The position numbers and the translations under genes are program-made. The notes beneath the pieces were generated by a model, which saw only the letters and a program-made list of their open reading frames with translations, did no database searches and had not been told where the DNA came from. From Deltaproteobacteria bacterium (GTDB taxonomy: Bacteria > UBA10199 > JACPAL01 > GCA-016699445): a DNA stretch of 64,000 nt. Every line of letters starts with the position of its first letter. Position 1 is the first letter of the stretch. The stretch spans positions 124,001 to 188,000 of the forward strand of contig CP064976.1 in the NCBI GenBank assembly GCA_016699445.1, read 5' to 3'. Positions 38,459-48,750 of this stretch are shown piece by piece.

Positions 38459-38989
38459 ATGGAAAAAACAATCATGCTACAGGCTTTTAAAAAGCTTGAT
38501 ATGAAATTGGATCAACCTGTGAGACTTATTGTGGGTGGAGGAGCTGCGTTGATTGTAGCTTATGGAGTACCTATCAGCACTGCTGATGTCGATGGCACTC
38601 CAGACAAATCCTCCATGGAGCTCTCTGATTTTAAAAAATATGTACGCGCTGTAGGCCAAGAATTGAACATCGATCAAGATTGGCTCAATGACTACTTTTC
38701 CACTTTTCTTTTTGTTTTACCTTCAAATTACGGGGATCGACTTGTCACTATTTACGAGGGAAAACACCTGAAAGTCTGCGCTCTCAGTAAAGAAGACCTG
38801 TTAATTATGAAATGCTTTGCGGGTCGTGAAAAAGATATTCCTCATGCAAAAGTTTTGATCAAAAAGGGAGCCAATGTTCACTTGGTGGATGATCGCATTA
38901 CCGAGCTGATGAATAAGAAAATTCCCGGCGCACAAAAAGCTTCTGATCTTTTGGGAGATCTTTGCGATGAGCTTAATGTAGATTTATGA
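38459..38989 (+). CDS. DUF6036-type nucleotidyltransferase-like protein
   Basis: 176 aa. The N-terminal LIVGGGAALIVAYGVPISTADVDG fits the nucleotidyltransferase-like DUF6036/AbiEii type, with GG and D-x-D-like residues, and CALSKEDLLIMKCFAGREKD follows. Such proteins are toxins or toxin-like partners paired with a helix-turn-helix protein. The stop overlaps the next ATG (ATGA). Confidence 0.7.
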   Translation: MEKTIMLQAFKKLDMKLDQPVRLIVGGGAALIVAYGVPISTADVDGTPDKSSMELSDFKKYVRAVGQELNIDQDWLNDYFSTFLFVLPSNYGDRLVTIYEGKHLKVCALSKEDLLIMKCFAGREKDIPHAKVLIKKGANVHLVDDRITELMNKKIPGAQKASDLLGDLCDELNVDL

Positions 38990-39689
38990 AATATACCCTC
39001 CCCCTTTCATTAAATCACCAAACCCGGCTGTATTGGGAGCTCTCACAACAAGGAGCTTTTGCCACAGGAGAAAAAAAATCCTGGCCTTATCAAAAAATGA
39101 CCCTGCATCACCTCTTGATTCTGGCCATACTTCAATCTCGTTATGATCCCCGTCTCATGAGCTTATTGGTCGACTTTTTTATCAGAAAAAATCTGGACCT
39201 CAACCCGGTGACTTTTAAAAAGATCTCGAAGCACAAAAGGCCCTCACTATAGCTGCTGTTATCGGAGAATTTGTCACCGAACAAAAAAAATCCAATGAAG
39301 ATCTATTTCGTTATCTTATGAGTGAGGCCAAACCAGTCCCTACACAGCTTTTTTATAAAAATCTTTATCGTATTGGCGGGCAAAAAATGGCTGAAGTTTT
39401 GGACAAACCTCTTTGGTATTTTAAAAAATGGGGTTATTTAGCAACCGACATTCCCATTCTTAAAGAAACGCCCCTTCAACATCGAGCTTATCAATATGAT
39501 CTTACAAGTCGGGGATTCATTTTACAAAAATACTGTCAGTCACATCGGAGTTTTCAAATGAAGGATTATTTAAATTTGACAGAACATTCCATTAGTCGAC
39601 AGCAAGCCTTAAAAGATCTTCAAAACTTCTCGTGGTTGCGCAAAAAAGGAAAAGGCAAAGGAAGCGTTTATTACTCACTTCTAAAATAA
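38986..39689 (+). CDS. Winged-helix partner of the nucleotidyltransferase, one frameshift
   Basis: The frame breaks near 39220, where one A is missing from an A-run; repair joins VTFKKDLEAQKALTIAAV and gives 234 aa. The C-terminus (MKDYLNLTEHSISRQQALKD) is a winged-helix DNA-binding segment. Overlap with the upstream gene and the upstream inverted repeat suggest it is the antitoxin/repressor of an AbiE-like module. No close family is recognised. Its end overlaps the opposing gene by 19 bases. Confidence 0.65.
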
Positions 39690-41719
39690 GCCGCCAATGC
39701 ATACAAAGTAGCATCAGATACCTCTTCTGATGAAGGAACACTTTTTCTAGCATCAGCTACAGCATTTTTTAAGCTGCTGGCAAAACTATGAGGATAGGAA
39801 GATGCAATAAAACTTTTCCACACCGTTGCTTCCCAGGGAATCCCCTGAAGGTTAAAATCGATAACTCTTAAAAGATCATTCACTCCAGCGACATCCGGCG
39901 CCTGAGCTACAGATGAAGCATATCCATCAATGATATCTTTAGGAACCCCCTTCAATAAGTCCCGAGCAACTCCGACAGGCAATTTTTCCAAACCAAAATG
40001 AGCCACAAAATCATGAAGCAGTCTTACTTTATCAAGATAAGAAGTATACTGGAGATAACGACTATCAATTACTGGAGCTTCTATCCCTCTTATGTAACCA
40101 AGCGCACAGTATGAACCACTCGGCATCATTTTAGCAAAAGCAGAACGTACAACACCATCCACGTCTCTCGTAATGGGAAATTCAGTTTTTTCAAAAATAG
40201 TATCTATCTGGTTTATGATACCAACAATCTCCATTGATGTACGACCTTCTTGAGGACGTAGAAGATGTTTTACAACGGCTTGAGTACACGAGCTGTATCC
40301 CAATTTGACTTCAGCAAGTCGCGCTAACAAAACAAAACTACCGCTATCATCTAAACTTTCGACAATGACAGGAGCATATTCTTCTAAAAAAGGCACGATG
40401 CCTAGATCGTGACGGTAAAAGGCTTCTTTTTTATTTCCCATCACATCAAGAGCCAGCTGAGCAAGAGGTCTGATATCTTCGGGATCAGAGAAAAAATCAG
40501 CTTTTGAAATTAAGGCGCTCACTAAAAGTTGTGACTCATATCCTGAAGCTGTGGGACCTAAATGTTTCCACGCTTGCATCAAAAAAGGAAGCGTCACATT
40601 CTCATGAGTCATATCACCCACAGACTCGCTTGTATCAGAGGCAATCGCCAACTTTTCTAAGAGAGTTAATTCTCCAGACTTTAACATCATTCTATAAGCG
40701 ACATTGGCTTCATCGGGAGGAAGATTTTCCACTAATAAAGCCAATCGATTTGGAATCTCGGGATGTTTGACGGCAGAAGCAAAATCCAATGACACTCTCA
40801 AAAGTCGTTTTCGTTCCTTACGATCTGGATGCCGCCATGCCAGCGAAGGCAAATCGATATGAAACGCAATAACATCCCTTAAAGTATCGCCTTTGCCATC
40901 AGACATACACTCTCTGGCCTTTTCTTTAATTTCACCAAGACTCCGTTCTAGAGAATCCGCATAAGCTCTGACCCAAATACAATCACGAGTAGATCCTTCC
41001 GGCTCGTTCATATGATTACCTAAAACACTAAGATTGTCATAACGGCCTTCTTCAACAAACCTTGTCACAATCGCTTGCAACAAACGATCCCCACTTTCGA
41101 CTGGAAGCTCATCTAATGCGCTGACAAGACAAGATGGTATATCATTATAAGAAGCTAAGAGGTAAGAACACCCTTCAGCCACTGCACTATAAAGTGCCTG
41201 AGCAACATGACGATCACTACTTTTCCCAGCCAATGCCATCATCTCTTGGACTGATTTCACAGGATCTTTACTGTCACGAACACGACTGAGGAGAGCTGAA
41301 GCAATCGATGACTTTTCGTCAGAAGATAGAGATCGTCTCTTAGACCCTTTTAGCAATTGCAGAGCGACATCTAGATCGCGTTGAGACAATGTAGAAACTA
41401 ACGAAAGTCTTTGATCAGAAGTTACTTTTTCCCAAAGAGCTTTTAAAGCTACATGAGCATAATGAACAACGACCGCTCCCGTCATCATTCCTAGATCAGC
41501 ACTCATCCCTTTGAATACTTCCGGGAGACTGTCTGCTGGAAGACGAGCCAAGTCTTTAACAAATTGTCGTACGCCTATGGGTTGACCGGTTAATGGAGCT
41601 ACATACTTACCGAGAGAAACAGCCGTATCAGTCGATGGCGTTGTTGCAGCAGGTGGAGGAAGCACTAAGCTACGAGGCCTTGCATAGAGAGGTTGAAAAA
41701 AGTTTGAAATGGGCAGCAT
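39671..41719 (-). CDS. Large helical-repeat hypothetical protein, 682 aa
   Basis: No family is recognised. Alpha-helical throughout with HEAT/ARM-like spacing (for example LLQAIVTRFVEEGRYDNLSV), no signal peptide and no membrane segment. The N-terminus is Pro-rich (VLPPPAATTPSTDT), reminiscent in style of the carboxylase N-terminus (FFSQPTQAAPLG). It has an ECF-like promoter whose CGA is 9 bases from the ATG, placing it with the carboxylase and malic enzyme. It is probably a scaffold or protein-interaction protein. Confidence 0.7.
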   Translation of the reverse strand: MLPISNFFQPLYARPRSLVLPPPAATTPSTDTAVSLGKYVAPLTGQPIGVRQFVKDLARLPADSLPEVFKGMSADLGMMTGAVVVHYAHVALKALWEKVTSDQRLSLVSTLSQRDLDVALQLLKGSKRRSLSSDEKSSIASALLSRVRDSKDPVKSVQEMMALAGKSSDRHVAQALYSAVAEGCSYLLASYNDIPSCLVSALDELPVESGDRLLQAIVTRFVEEGRYDNLSVLGNHMNEPEGSTRDCIWVRAYADSLERSLGEIKEKARECMSDGKGDTLRDVIAFHIDLPSLAWRHPDRKERKRLLRVSLDFASAVKHPEIPNRLALLVENLPPDEANVAYRMMLKSGELTLLEKLAIASDTSESVGDMTHENVTLPFLMQAWKHLGPTASGYESQLLVSALISKADFFSDPEDIRPLAQLALDVMGNKKEAFYRHDLGIVPFLEEYAPVIVESLDDSGSFVLLARLAEVKLGYSSCTQAVVKHLLRPQEGRTSMEIVGIINQIDTIFEKTEFPITRDVDGVVRSAFAKMMPSGSYCALGYIRGIEAPVIDSRYLQYTSYLDKVRLLHDFVAHFGLEKLPVGVARDLLKGVPKDIIDGYASSVAQAPDVAGVNDLLRVIDFNLQGIPWEATVWKSFIASSYPHSFASSLKNAVADARKSVPSSEEVSDATLYALAAYFRSE

Positions 41720-41728
41720 ACACTTTCT

Positions 41729-41753
41729 TCGTCATCAATATAAACTTAGTTGC
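41729..41753 (-). promoter_or_regulatory. ECF-sigma-like promoter of the 682-aa gene
   Basis: GCAAC (41749-41753), 17 bases, CGAAG with CGA at 41729-41731. The spacing is one base longer than in the other five copies. The -35 context ATTTTCGCAACT matches. Confidence 0.45.
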
Positions 41754-41834
41754 GAAAATTTTTAGTTTTTTTTTCCTAACACTAAAATAAAAATAATAGA
41801 CACCATGAAGTAAGTCGAACCATAAGCGCGGCCC

Positions 41835-42980
41835 ATGACAAACACTTCTGAAAATTCGAAAAAAGATCGTAGTCTCTTAATCCTTTTTAGTATCATCGTC
41901 ATCGACCTGATAGGTTTTGGCGTGGTGGTCCCCATCCTTCCTTTTTACGTCAAACAATTTGGAGCCACAGCCTCTACGCTGGGAATCATGGTCGCCTGCT
42001 ACTCTGCCATGCAATTTGTTTTTTCTCCCATCTGGGGAAAACTCTCAGATAAGTTTGGACGTAAAAATATTCTGACATTTACCATTGCCGGCACTTGCGC
42101 AGGGCTTGTCATCACAGGAAATGCGCACTCTCTTTTTGCCCTTTTTGTCGGACGCATTCTCTCAGGAATATTTGCTGCTAATATCAGCGTTGCTTCTGCT
42201 TATGTCACTGACGTCACAGATGAAGAAAATCGATCTAAAGGCATGGGATTGATTGGAGCTGCTTTTGGGATTGATTTTTACTAGGACCAGCCATGGGTGG
42301 TGCACTCTCGAAGTTTGGTTATAATATTCCAATATTAGCTGCAGCATGCATGAGCGCACTCAATCTCATCTACACAAGCATCAAACTCAAAGAACCAGCA
42401 CGTCATCATCATGTTGAAACAATCAAAACCAATGTCTTGACTCATAAACCCATCTTGCTTCTGTGCTTTCTCTATTTGATCTTTACCTTGGGAGTTTCTC
42501 AGCTTGAATCCGTCCTGGCTTTTTTCATGTTCGACAAGTTTCAATACGATGCCATGCATGTTGCCTATGTCTTAGCCATGATGGCTCTCATTATAGCTGC
42601 GATTCAGGGGGGCATGATTAAACAACTCACTCAACGATTTGGGGAAAAATTTTTATTCCTGACAGGCTTAGTCATTCTTGTATTTGGATTTGCCCTCATC
42701 CCTTTTTTCTGACAGTGTGACAATGCTACTGATACCTTTGGCTCTAGCGGCCACAGGTCGTGCCATCAGCCAACCGTCCATCATGAGTCTCGTCTCCAAA
42801 AAATCACCTCATCATACGATGAATGGAGCTGTCATGGGAGTCTTTCAAGCTAGCGCATCTCTGGGACGTGTCTTCGGACCTTTTGTGGCGGGATTTCTCT
42901 ATGATTACTGGCACCAGGCTCCATTCTACTTGGCCTCAGTGCTTTTAGGAATGGTCTTTCTTCTCTCCACAAATTTATAA
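41835..42980 (+). CDS. MFS drug-efflux-type transporter (TetA-like), two frameshifts
   Basis: Twelve-helix major facilitator. The N-terminal half has VIDLIGFGVVVPILPFY and the motif-A-like IWGKLSDKFGRKNIL typical of DHA1/TetA transporters; the C-terminal half has ALAATGRAISQPSIMSLVSK. One T is missing near 42277 and one extra T lies near 42708, leaving 381 aa after repair. The substrate is unknown. A hairpin terminator follows at 43024. Confidence 0.88.
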
Positions 42981-43011
42981 ATATTTTTTCTAAAAAAATC
43001 AGATTACGCAC

Positions 43012-43050
43012 AACAAACAAAAAGAGCGGATTGCTTTTCAGCAACCCGCT
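43012..43050. terminator. Bidirectional terminator, copy 1 of a 39-bp direct repeat
   Basis: AGCGGATTGC/GCAACCCGCT form a stem with a T-run after it on the plus strand and an A-run before it. It ends the MFS gene and, on the other strand, the toxin-antitoxin operon. It matches 43773-43811 at 38 of 39 bases. Confidence 0.8.
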
Positions 43051-43077
43051 TTTTTGAGCATGACTATATACTTTCTA

Positions 43078-43316
43078 TCAAAGCAAATCATCTTCCCTAT
43101 CAGGAGCCCTATCCTTCACCTTTTTAAAGCTTTCAAAAATAGTTTGCGCTGGCCCTTTGCAGCTCTTTCTTCAAGATAATGCTCTGCAAAAAAAACACTA
43201 ATTTTTTCAGCAAGAGCAGAGGTCACAAACTGATTGATCGAAATTCCATCTTTAAATGAAATTTCTTTCGCTTTTTTATGCAATGACTCTGGAAGTCTTA
43301 AACTAATGGTGCTCAT
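43078..43316 (-). CDS. Ribbon-helix-helix antitoxin, one frameshift
   Basis: The start MSTISLRLPESLHKKAKEIS and GISINQFVTSALAEKIS are an RHH DNA-binding antitoxin of the HicB/CopG type. The written frame stops at 43116; adding one T near 43124 extends it by 13 residues to KVKDRAPDREDDLL, a C-terminus typical of PIN-partner antitoxins, giving 79 aa. It overlaps the PIN toxin gene by 14 bases. Confidence 0.82.
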
Positions 43317-43734
43317 TTTTTCCTCCTAATATTTTCAGAAAATCTTTGGGAAGTATGGGAGTGATACCAAAAGGTTCACTCCCGACAAAATCCTTTTTAT
43401 TAAATGTGACAATAAATTTGCAACGTGACTCGACAGCTAATTCCAAAATAAAATCATCTTTTGGATCCTTCAACTGAGGCCTCCATAGGTAAAAAATATT
43501 CTTTTTTTTAGACACCTGACACAGGTAGTTCAGGACGTCATCAATATCACTTTGTAACAGCTTCGAATGAGCACAATCCCGTTTCAATACACTTTCATAT
43601 TCAAACAACAAAGGGACTGAAAGATGTAGCTGATACAACCCCTGATCAATAAGCGATAAAAGCTTAAAAGAAGCACCCCGACGCGATCTTAACGTAGAAA
43701 CCAGGACATTAGTGTCAAAAACAACGTCAAACAT
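43303..43734 (-). CDS. PIN-domain toxin (TIGR00305-type)
   Basis: Predicted RNase toxin, 143 aa. Acidic PIN residues are visible: VFDTNVLVS (Asp), PLLFEYESVL (Glu), DPKDDFILELA (Asp) and TFNKKDF (Asp). The toxin is first in the operon, followed by the RHH antitoxin. The pair is bracketed by 39-bp repeats containing terminator hairpins. Confidence 0.85.
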   Translation of the reverse strand: MFDVVFDTNVLVSTLRSRRGASFKLLSLIDQGLYQLHLSVPLLFEYESVLKRDCAHSKLLQSDIDDVLNYLCQVSKKKNIFYLWRPQLKDPKDDFILELAVESRCKFIVTFNKKDFVGSEPFGITPILPKDFLKILGGKNEHH

Positions 43735-43772
43735 TGTGGTATTGTAGATGATACCACTACCATGTCAACGAA

Positions 43773-43811
43773 AACAAACAAAAAGAGCGGATTGCTTTTT
43801 AGCAACCCGCT
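43773..43811. terminator. Terminator, copy 2 of the 39-bp direct repeat
   Basis: On the minus strand GAGCGGGTTGC pairs with GCAATCCGCTC, followed by TTTTTGTTTG. It is 27 bases after the stop of the large surface protein and ends it. The sequence equals 43012-43050 except one base. Confidence 0.85.
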
Positions 43812-43837
43812 CTTGAACAGCCACAGAGTTTCGAGTG

Positions 43838-46800
43838 TTAGCGAATACCCAGCATTTTTTTCTTCATGGCCCACCAGGCGATTGATGAGAATGAGAAGAA
43901 GACAATCATATTGATCAAGGCATCCCTCTTCACTTGATGCGAAGCATTGACGGAACATCCACGACAGCCCGCGCCTGAACCCATGGCTTCGGCGGCGAGG
44001 TTGACGCTACATTCGACGGTATCAAGGGTTACAGCGGCATCCGAAGACCTTGATGGAATGGTTTGAGCGGTAACGATAAAATTCGCCTGATGCTCAGAGT
44101 GCTCGTAATCAATAGGACCACAAACAGTCTTCGATAATTCTCGAGAATCAATACTTGCGAGTGCGTTAGCCAAATATCTGGGCTGTGCTGCTGTCACTTC
44201 AGTTGAGACTGGTGGTGTTGCACTATTGCTCGTATTTGATGTCATCCACACAGACTGTCCCCCATTCTGCATAAAGACAACAGTGTATGGAGTAGTAATC
44301 GCAGGCTGAGTACCCAACTGTGGTGGTGTGTAAATAATATTCAGAGGCAAACAGGTGCCATCTGTTGCCAAACCGTACACGGTACTTCCTCGTTGAGGAT
44401 CAGCCACTATAAGATCTGCTTCATTTGCCGGCGCCACACGACAACTCCCCTTCACGCCGTTAGGTGTTATGGTTTTGCAGGGGAACGTTGGTTCCACCAG
44501 TACCTGAAGCCCCTCCGGTACCGCCGGTAGATCCGCCAGTTCCAGCGCCCCCCACCTGGGACTGGAGTAACTGTTGTAGTTGTGTTGTTGTTTGTAGTGT
44601 TGTTGTTTGTAGTTGTGTTGTTAATAGTCGAATGGTCATCTACAGAACTGCAAGCAAGTGTACTATTAGAAATCTCATTAATACATCTTTGCACACCATA
44701 AGTTGTCTGAGTTCCATCGATATTAATAATCACCTGACAACACAGATTAAACTGAGCCTGACAACCCAATGTAACATTCAAATTATTTCCAAAGTTATTA
44801 CAGGCTTCTATTGAAGTTGTAGGGCAGATAGATGGATTCCTTAACAGAGCTGGAATTGTAGATGGAGCAACAGCCGAAGCAGCTGTTACAGCTCGACAAC
44901 AAGTATCATCCAATCCAGTTAAACCAGCACAAACTTCTTGATGTGGAGTTTCGGGATTACCACCTCCCGTACCACCGGTACCCCCACCGCTACCACCCGT
45001 GCCTCCACCAGATCCACCGGTGCCAACTTGAGGACGAGTACATGGGAATTCCTGATTACCTGTATTATTGGTACAACTACAATAGTACTTATAGGCATCG
45101 TATGCAGGAGGATCAATACGTACCAATGCACCATTAAAAAATCCTTCTACAAAAGTAGCTTGATTTGGAAAATCAGTTGCATGGCTTGATAAAGTTGAAC
45201 TTCTTGCAAGCTGCAACGCTGACAACTCATTTTCACAAGTTCCTCCTCCACTACCACCCGTGCCTCCACCGCTACCACCCGTTCCGCCACCGGTTCCCTG
45301 ACATTGTGGGAGCATAGTTTCCACTGAACTACATTGATGAAGTGTTGCGTTACACTTATACGTAAGACATTCTGTAGACACACCACAATCTGTATCTGTG
45401 GTACAGCCACCCGAACCACCACTTCCACCAGTCCCTCCTCCTGTATCTCCTCCTGAGCCTGATGAACCACCAGTACCCAAGTGACACTCTGCTGGAGGAA
45501 TTGTTACGAGATCTGTTCCATAACTATTTGAATATCTGGGAGCAGAAACGTCAGTCCCAGTTATATCAAGAAATTCAACTGCATTCTTAACTTCACAAGA
45601 ATCATCAACAGTACCTTTAACGAGAAATCTTTTTTCTTCACCTCCAGCTAATGAGAATGAATAGGGTAAATCAGAAGGCAATAAAGCTGGAGCGGCAAAA
45701 GAAGGCATTGTCTGAATAAAACTATCAATCGACATCCCAGAAGGATACTCCCTAAGGACAAGATTAAGGTCAGAGCTTGTAGGATTTTTTACATCAATTT
45801 GATAATCAACACCTCTTCCTACTCTGGTAGTCAAAGTCTTCATAAAACAGGCGCTTTTATCTCCTAGTAATACAAATCCATCAGGACATCCTGCAGGAGT
45901 CGCAGGCCCCCCTCCACCTGTACCTGAGCTCCCACCTGTTCCCGTATCTCCACCTGAGCCTGATGAACCACCAGTGCCAACACTACAACTCAAGGGATTA
46001 ATGGGAACATGAACCGAAGCAGTCGGATAATCAGTCACTGAAAATCCCATTATGAAATCTTGAAAAGTATCAGCCGTGTTATCAAAAGGTTTACAGCTGT
46101 TAATAGTACATTTTACAACCCTCACTATAGCGGTGTTAGAATTAGTTAAAGAAGGGATTATATAGGATGTGCCTGACAGAATGCTCGAAGAAGCCGCGGC
46201 AGCATCATCGGATGTCAAATTATAGCTACAATTCTCAAGAAGAGGTCGTCCCCCATCAAGAGGAATATTTTCACGAATCACTCTGTCTAACATGTTATGG
46301 CCTGAATGATTAGTAAGAGTAATTTCAAAGCTTATTGGATCCCCGTTATTAAAACCACTTCTAGGAATAGGTTGATCAATTTCTTTTGTAAAAATTGTGC
46401 TATCCATAGGTGGATTACCGCCACCACTTCCACTACCACCTCCAGACCCTGAATCTCCACCCGATCCCGTCACACTTCCAGTACAGGGGTATTCAGTCGT
46501 ACCAATATCACGAGAACAATCACAAAAGGCTTTATAGAGTATAAAAGCATCATTAGTAAAAGCACTAGTAGTGCCTGACCAACGGCGAAGGAGATAGCCC
46601 GCTTGGAAATCCGCACGAGTAGCATAAGTTGATGGGACACGCGTGACTTCTACAGCTCTTAAATTCTCCAGAGCTGCTGAGCATGTATCAGGTATTATAA
46701 CTGGTGGCGTACAAGGACTTGCACCACCAGATAGCGATCCCGTGCAACCACCAGTGCCAGTCACAGACATTGTGCATGAAGGCAAGCGAGTTGTTACAGT

Positions 46801-48144
46801 CTGTGTAACACCGCCAAATGCTTCGAAATCTATTCTTCCCGCATTTTCTAAATCACACGCTGTCGTAATTGCATTAATATATACATCTTCAGTAGCTCCT
46901 GCATCAACACCGACATAACCACTATACCCTCTTGCGGGATCAAAAGTTGAGGACGTAGCCCTGGGATTTACGTCCGTTAATGTTAAGCCGCTAATAATAG
47001 TATCTGTCAGTGTTACGATATTCCAAGTAGCGCCTGTATTTCTGACTCTAATGCGATACTGAACCGAATCACCTAAATGAACATTGGAAGGATCTGTAAT
47101 TAGTACTTTTGAAAAGCAAAAGCTTGAACCCACACCTAGCTCACCAGACCTACAATTGCTAACAGGAGGGATCATAATAATACCAGTATCACCACCCGAC
47201 CCACCACTACCACCACTACCACCACCACCTGTTCCTGAAGGAGTCGCACATAAACTAGGAGTGTTAATGGGGACTGAGCTTATAGATTGCAATGCATGAG
47301 CAGCTCTATCGGTATCATACGAAATAATAGTTGCAGTATTTGTCACCGTACAACTGTCAGAAGCAGGAAGCGGTGTACCACCCACAACTGTAGTATCAAA
47401 AGTGATAGTCAACTCTTCACCGTCATACAAAGGGAATTCCGCTGTACTTATTTGAGAGATAGAAAGATTATTTAAAGAAAAGTCAGATCGCCCATTCACA
47501 GTTCCACTAACTGTACCCGAAGTCAGCTGTAAACCTGCAGGAATTGGATCACTTACAATTATCATCTTAGTGCTTCCCGTAAAATTCTTAATACTGATTC
47601 GATAAGATACGGTATCACCCGCGTTATAAGCAGGAGAAGAAGGAATCCAAGCTCCCAAACCAAAAGTACCAGAAATTGAGGACCCCGAAGGTCGGATGAC
47701 TTCTTTTTTTATACATACTCCATTAGTCATCTGTGTAAAACAAGCAGGACAAGTTGTGGGAAGGGCTGGACAGACTGTTCGAAATAAACCATATTGGGTC
47801 GCAAAAGGCCCTGAAAAATTATAAGCATCAACACAGAGGCCTGCTGCTAAAGTATTTGAAAGAGTATCGAATGGGGCCATCACATAATTATCACAGCTTG
47901 GACTATGAAAACAGCTTTCTGAACGAGGCTCATCCCAATTATTAGCACAGCATTGCCGTGCTTGTCCTGTATACCGACTCCCTGCTCCATTACCACAAGC
48001 ACTTACTAAACAATTACAAGCTGCACTCAAACTCGGAGGGAGTGTATGATCTGTAACATCGCAGCGCGTAATATCATTATCAGCCCACACAAAATGGGAA
48101 TAAAACAGTGATAAGATAAATAGTGCACTTATAATCTTCCTCAT
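43838..48144 (-). CDS. Large secreted DUF11-repeat protein with Gly/Ser linkers and C-terminal anchor, two frameshifts
   Basis: Signal peptide MRKIISALFILSLFYSHFVWA, then a Cys-rich region and several DUF11-like domains (for example GDTVSYRISIKNFTGSTKM; GDSVQYRIRVRNTG; NGDPISFEITLTNHSGHN), separated by GTGGSGGSGG-type linkers. A ~65-residue Cys-containing repeat occurs twice (ending CDCSRDIGTTEYPC and CSCTNNTGNQEFPC). The C-terminus has AGCRGCSVN, a hydrophobic segment and KKK, like a MYXO-CTERM-type surface sorting signal. One extra G near 44546 and one extra C near 44486; repaired length is 1,434 aa. It is probably a cell-surface or adhesin protein. A sigma-54 promoter precedes it; GGGAG precedes ATG 48144. 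Confidence 0.8.
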
Positions 48145-48187
48145 AATCATTCTCCCGAAGACCTAATTTTGGCTTCAGGAATAACAA

Positions 48188-48205
48188 AAGCAAGCTAAGT
48201 GCCAA
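48188..48205 (-). promoter_or_regulatory. Sigma-54 promoter of the surface protein
   Basis: On the minus strand TTGGCAC-TTAGC-TTGCTT matches the -24/-12 consensus TGGCAC-N5-TTGCW, with GG and GC 10 bases apart, 43 bases before the ATG. Sigma-54 promoters need an enhancer-binding activator, so expression is likely conditional. Confidence 0.75.
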
Positions 48206-48310
48206 AGAGCGGAAGAAGATAAATTATATAAATACATGTAATTATTATAATTTTAAATGAAGTGACTTATATGACTCAGGAGAAAACTCCTCTATTGATA
48301 GGAAAACTTA

Positions 48311-48340
48311 TCACTCTGAGAAATATTCTCGGGATGAGAA
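48311..48340. repeat. Dispersed 30-bp repeat, copy 1
   Basis: Begins TCACTCTGAGAAATA and ends TCTCGGGATGAGAA; one mismatch to copies at 49179 and 50467. It precedes the MNT-HEPN module. Similarity extends upstream (AGGAAAA-TTA) in copies 1 and 3. Confidence 0.75.
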
Positions 48341-48420
48341 ATGAGCGAGGGAATTAAATATTCTAGAGATTAGTGATTTCAGATTGCCATTAATCTCAAA
48401 CAAATTAGAATTAAAGACTT

Positions 48421-48750
48421 ATGACCCAGACAGAAACAAATAAAATTACCGATCTCATGACACATCGTCTTGCTCAACAGTTTCATCCGCAAAAAATTAT
48501 TTTATTTGGGTCTTATGCCAGAGGAACCGCAGGTCCCCATAGTGATGTGGACCTCCTAGTCATCATGGCTATATCTGGCTCTAAAAGACAAACCACTGTT
48601 GAGATGTATCGCCTCCTTGGAGGCATTGGACTTCCAAAAGACATCATCCTTGTCACGCCCGAAGAAGTTAAAAAATATAAAAATATTCCAGGCACCATTA
48701 TCCACGAAGCGCTGAATGAAGGGAAAGTTCTTTATGAGCATGTCGGATGA
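48421..48750 (+). CDS. MNT-type nucleotidyltransferase antitoxin
   Basis: 109 aa minimal nucleotidyltransferase with LFGSYARGTAGPHSDVDLLV, the GSxARG...SDxDL catalytic motif. Such MntA proteins neutralise HEPN RNase toxins by AMPylating them (type VII toxin-antitoxin). The HEPN gene starts inside its last codons. Flanked by direct repeats at 48311 and 49179. Confidence 0.85.
   Translation: MTQTETNKITDLMTHRLAQQFHPQKIILFGSYARGTAGPHSDVDLLVIMAISGSKRQTTVEMYRLLGGIGLPKDIILVTPEEVKKYKNIPGTIIHEALNEGKVLYEHVG

Noticed and set aside
39671..41719. 682-aa protein as a known HEAT-repeat lyase or phycobilisome protein
   Set aside because: Only general helical repeat character is visible; no family motif supports a specific name.
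44900..47250. CRISPR or tandem-repeat array suggested by repeated ccaccaccacc-type sequence
   Set aside because: The repeats are Gly/Ser codons of the surface-protein linkers, of uneven length and spacing.
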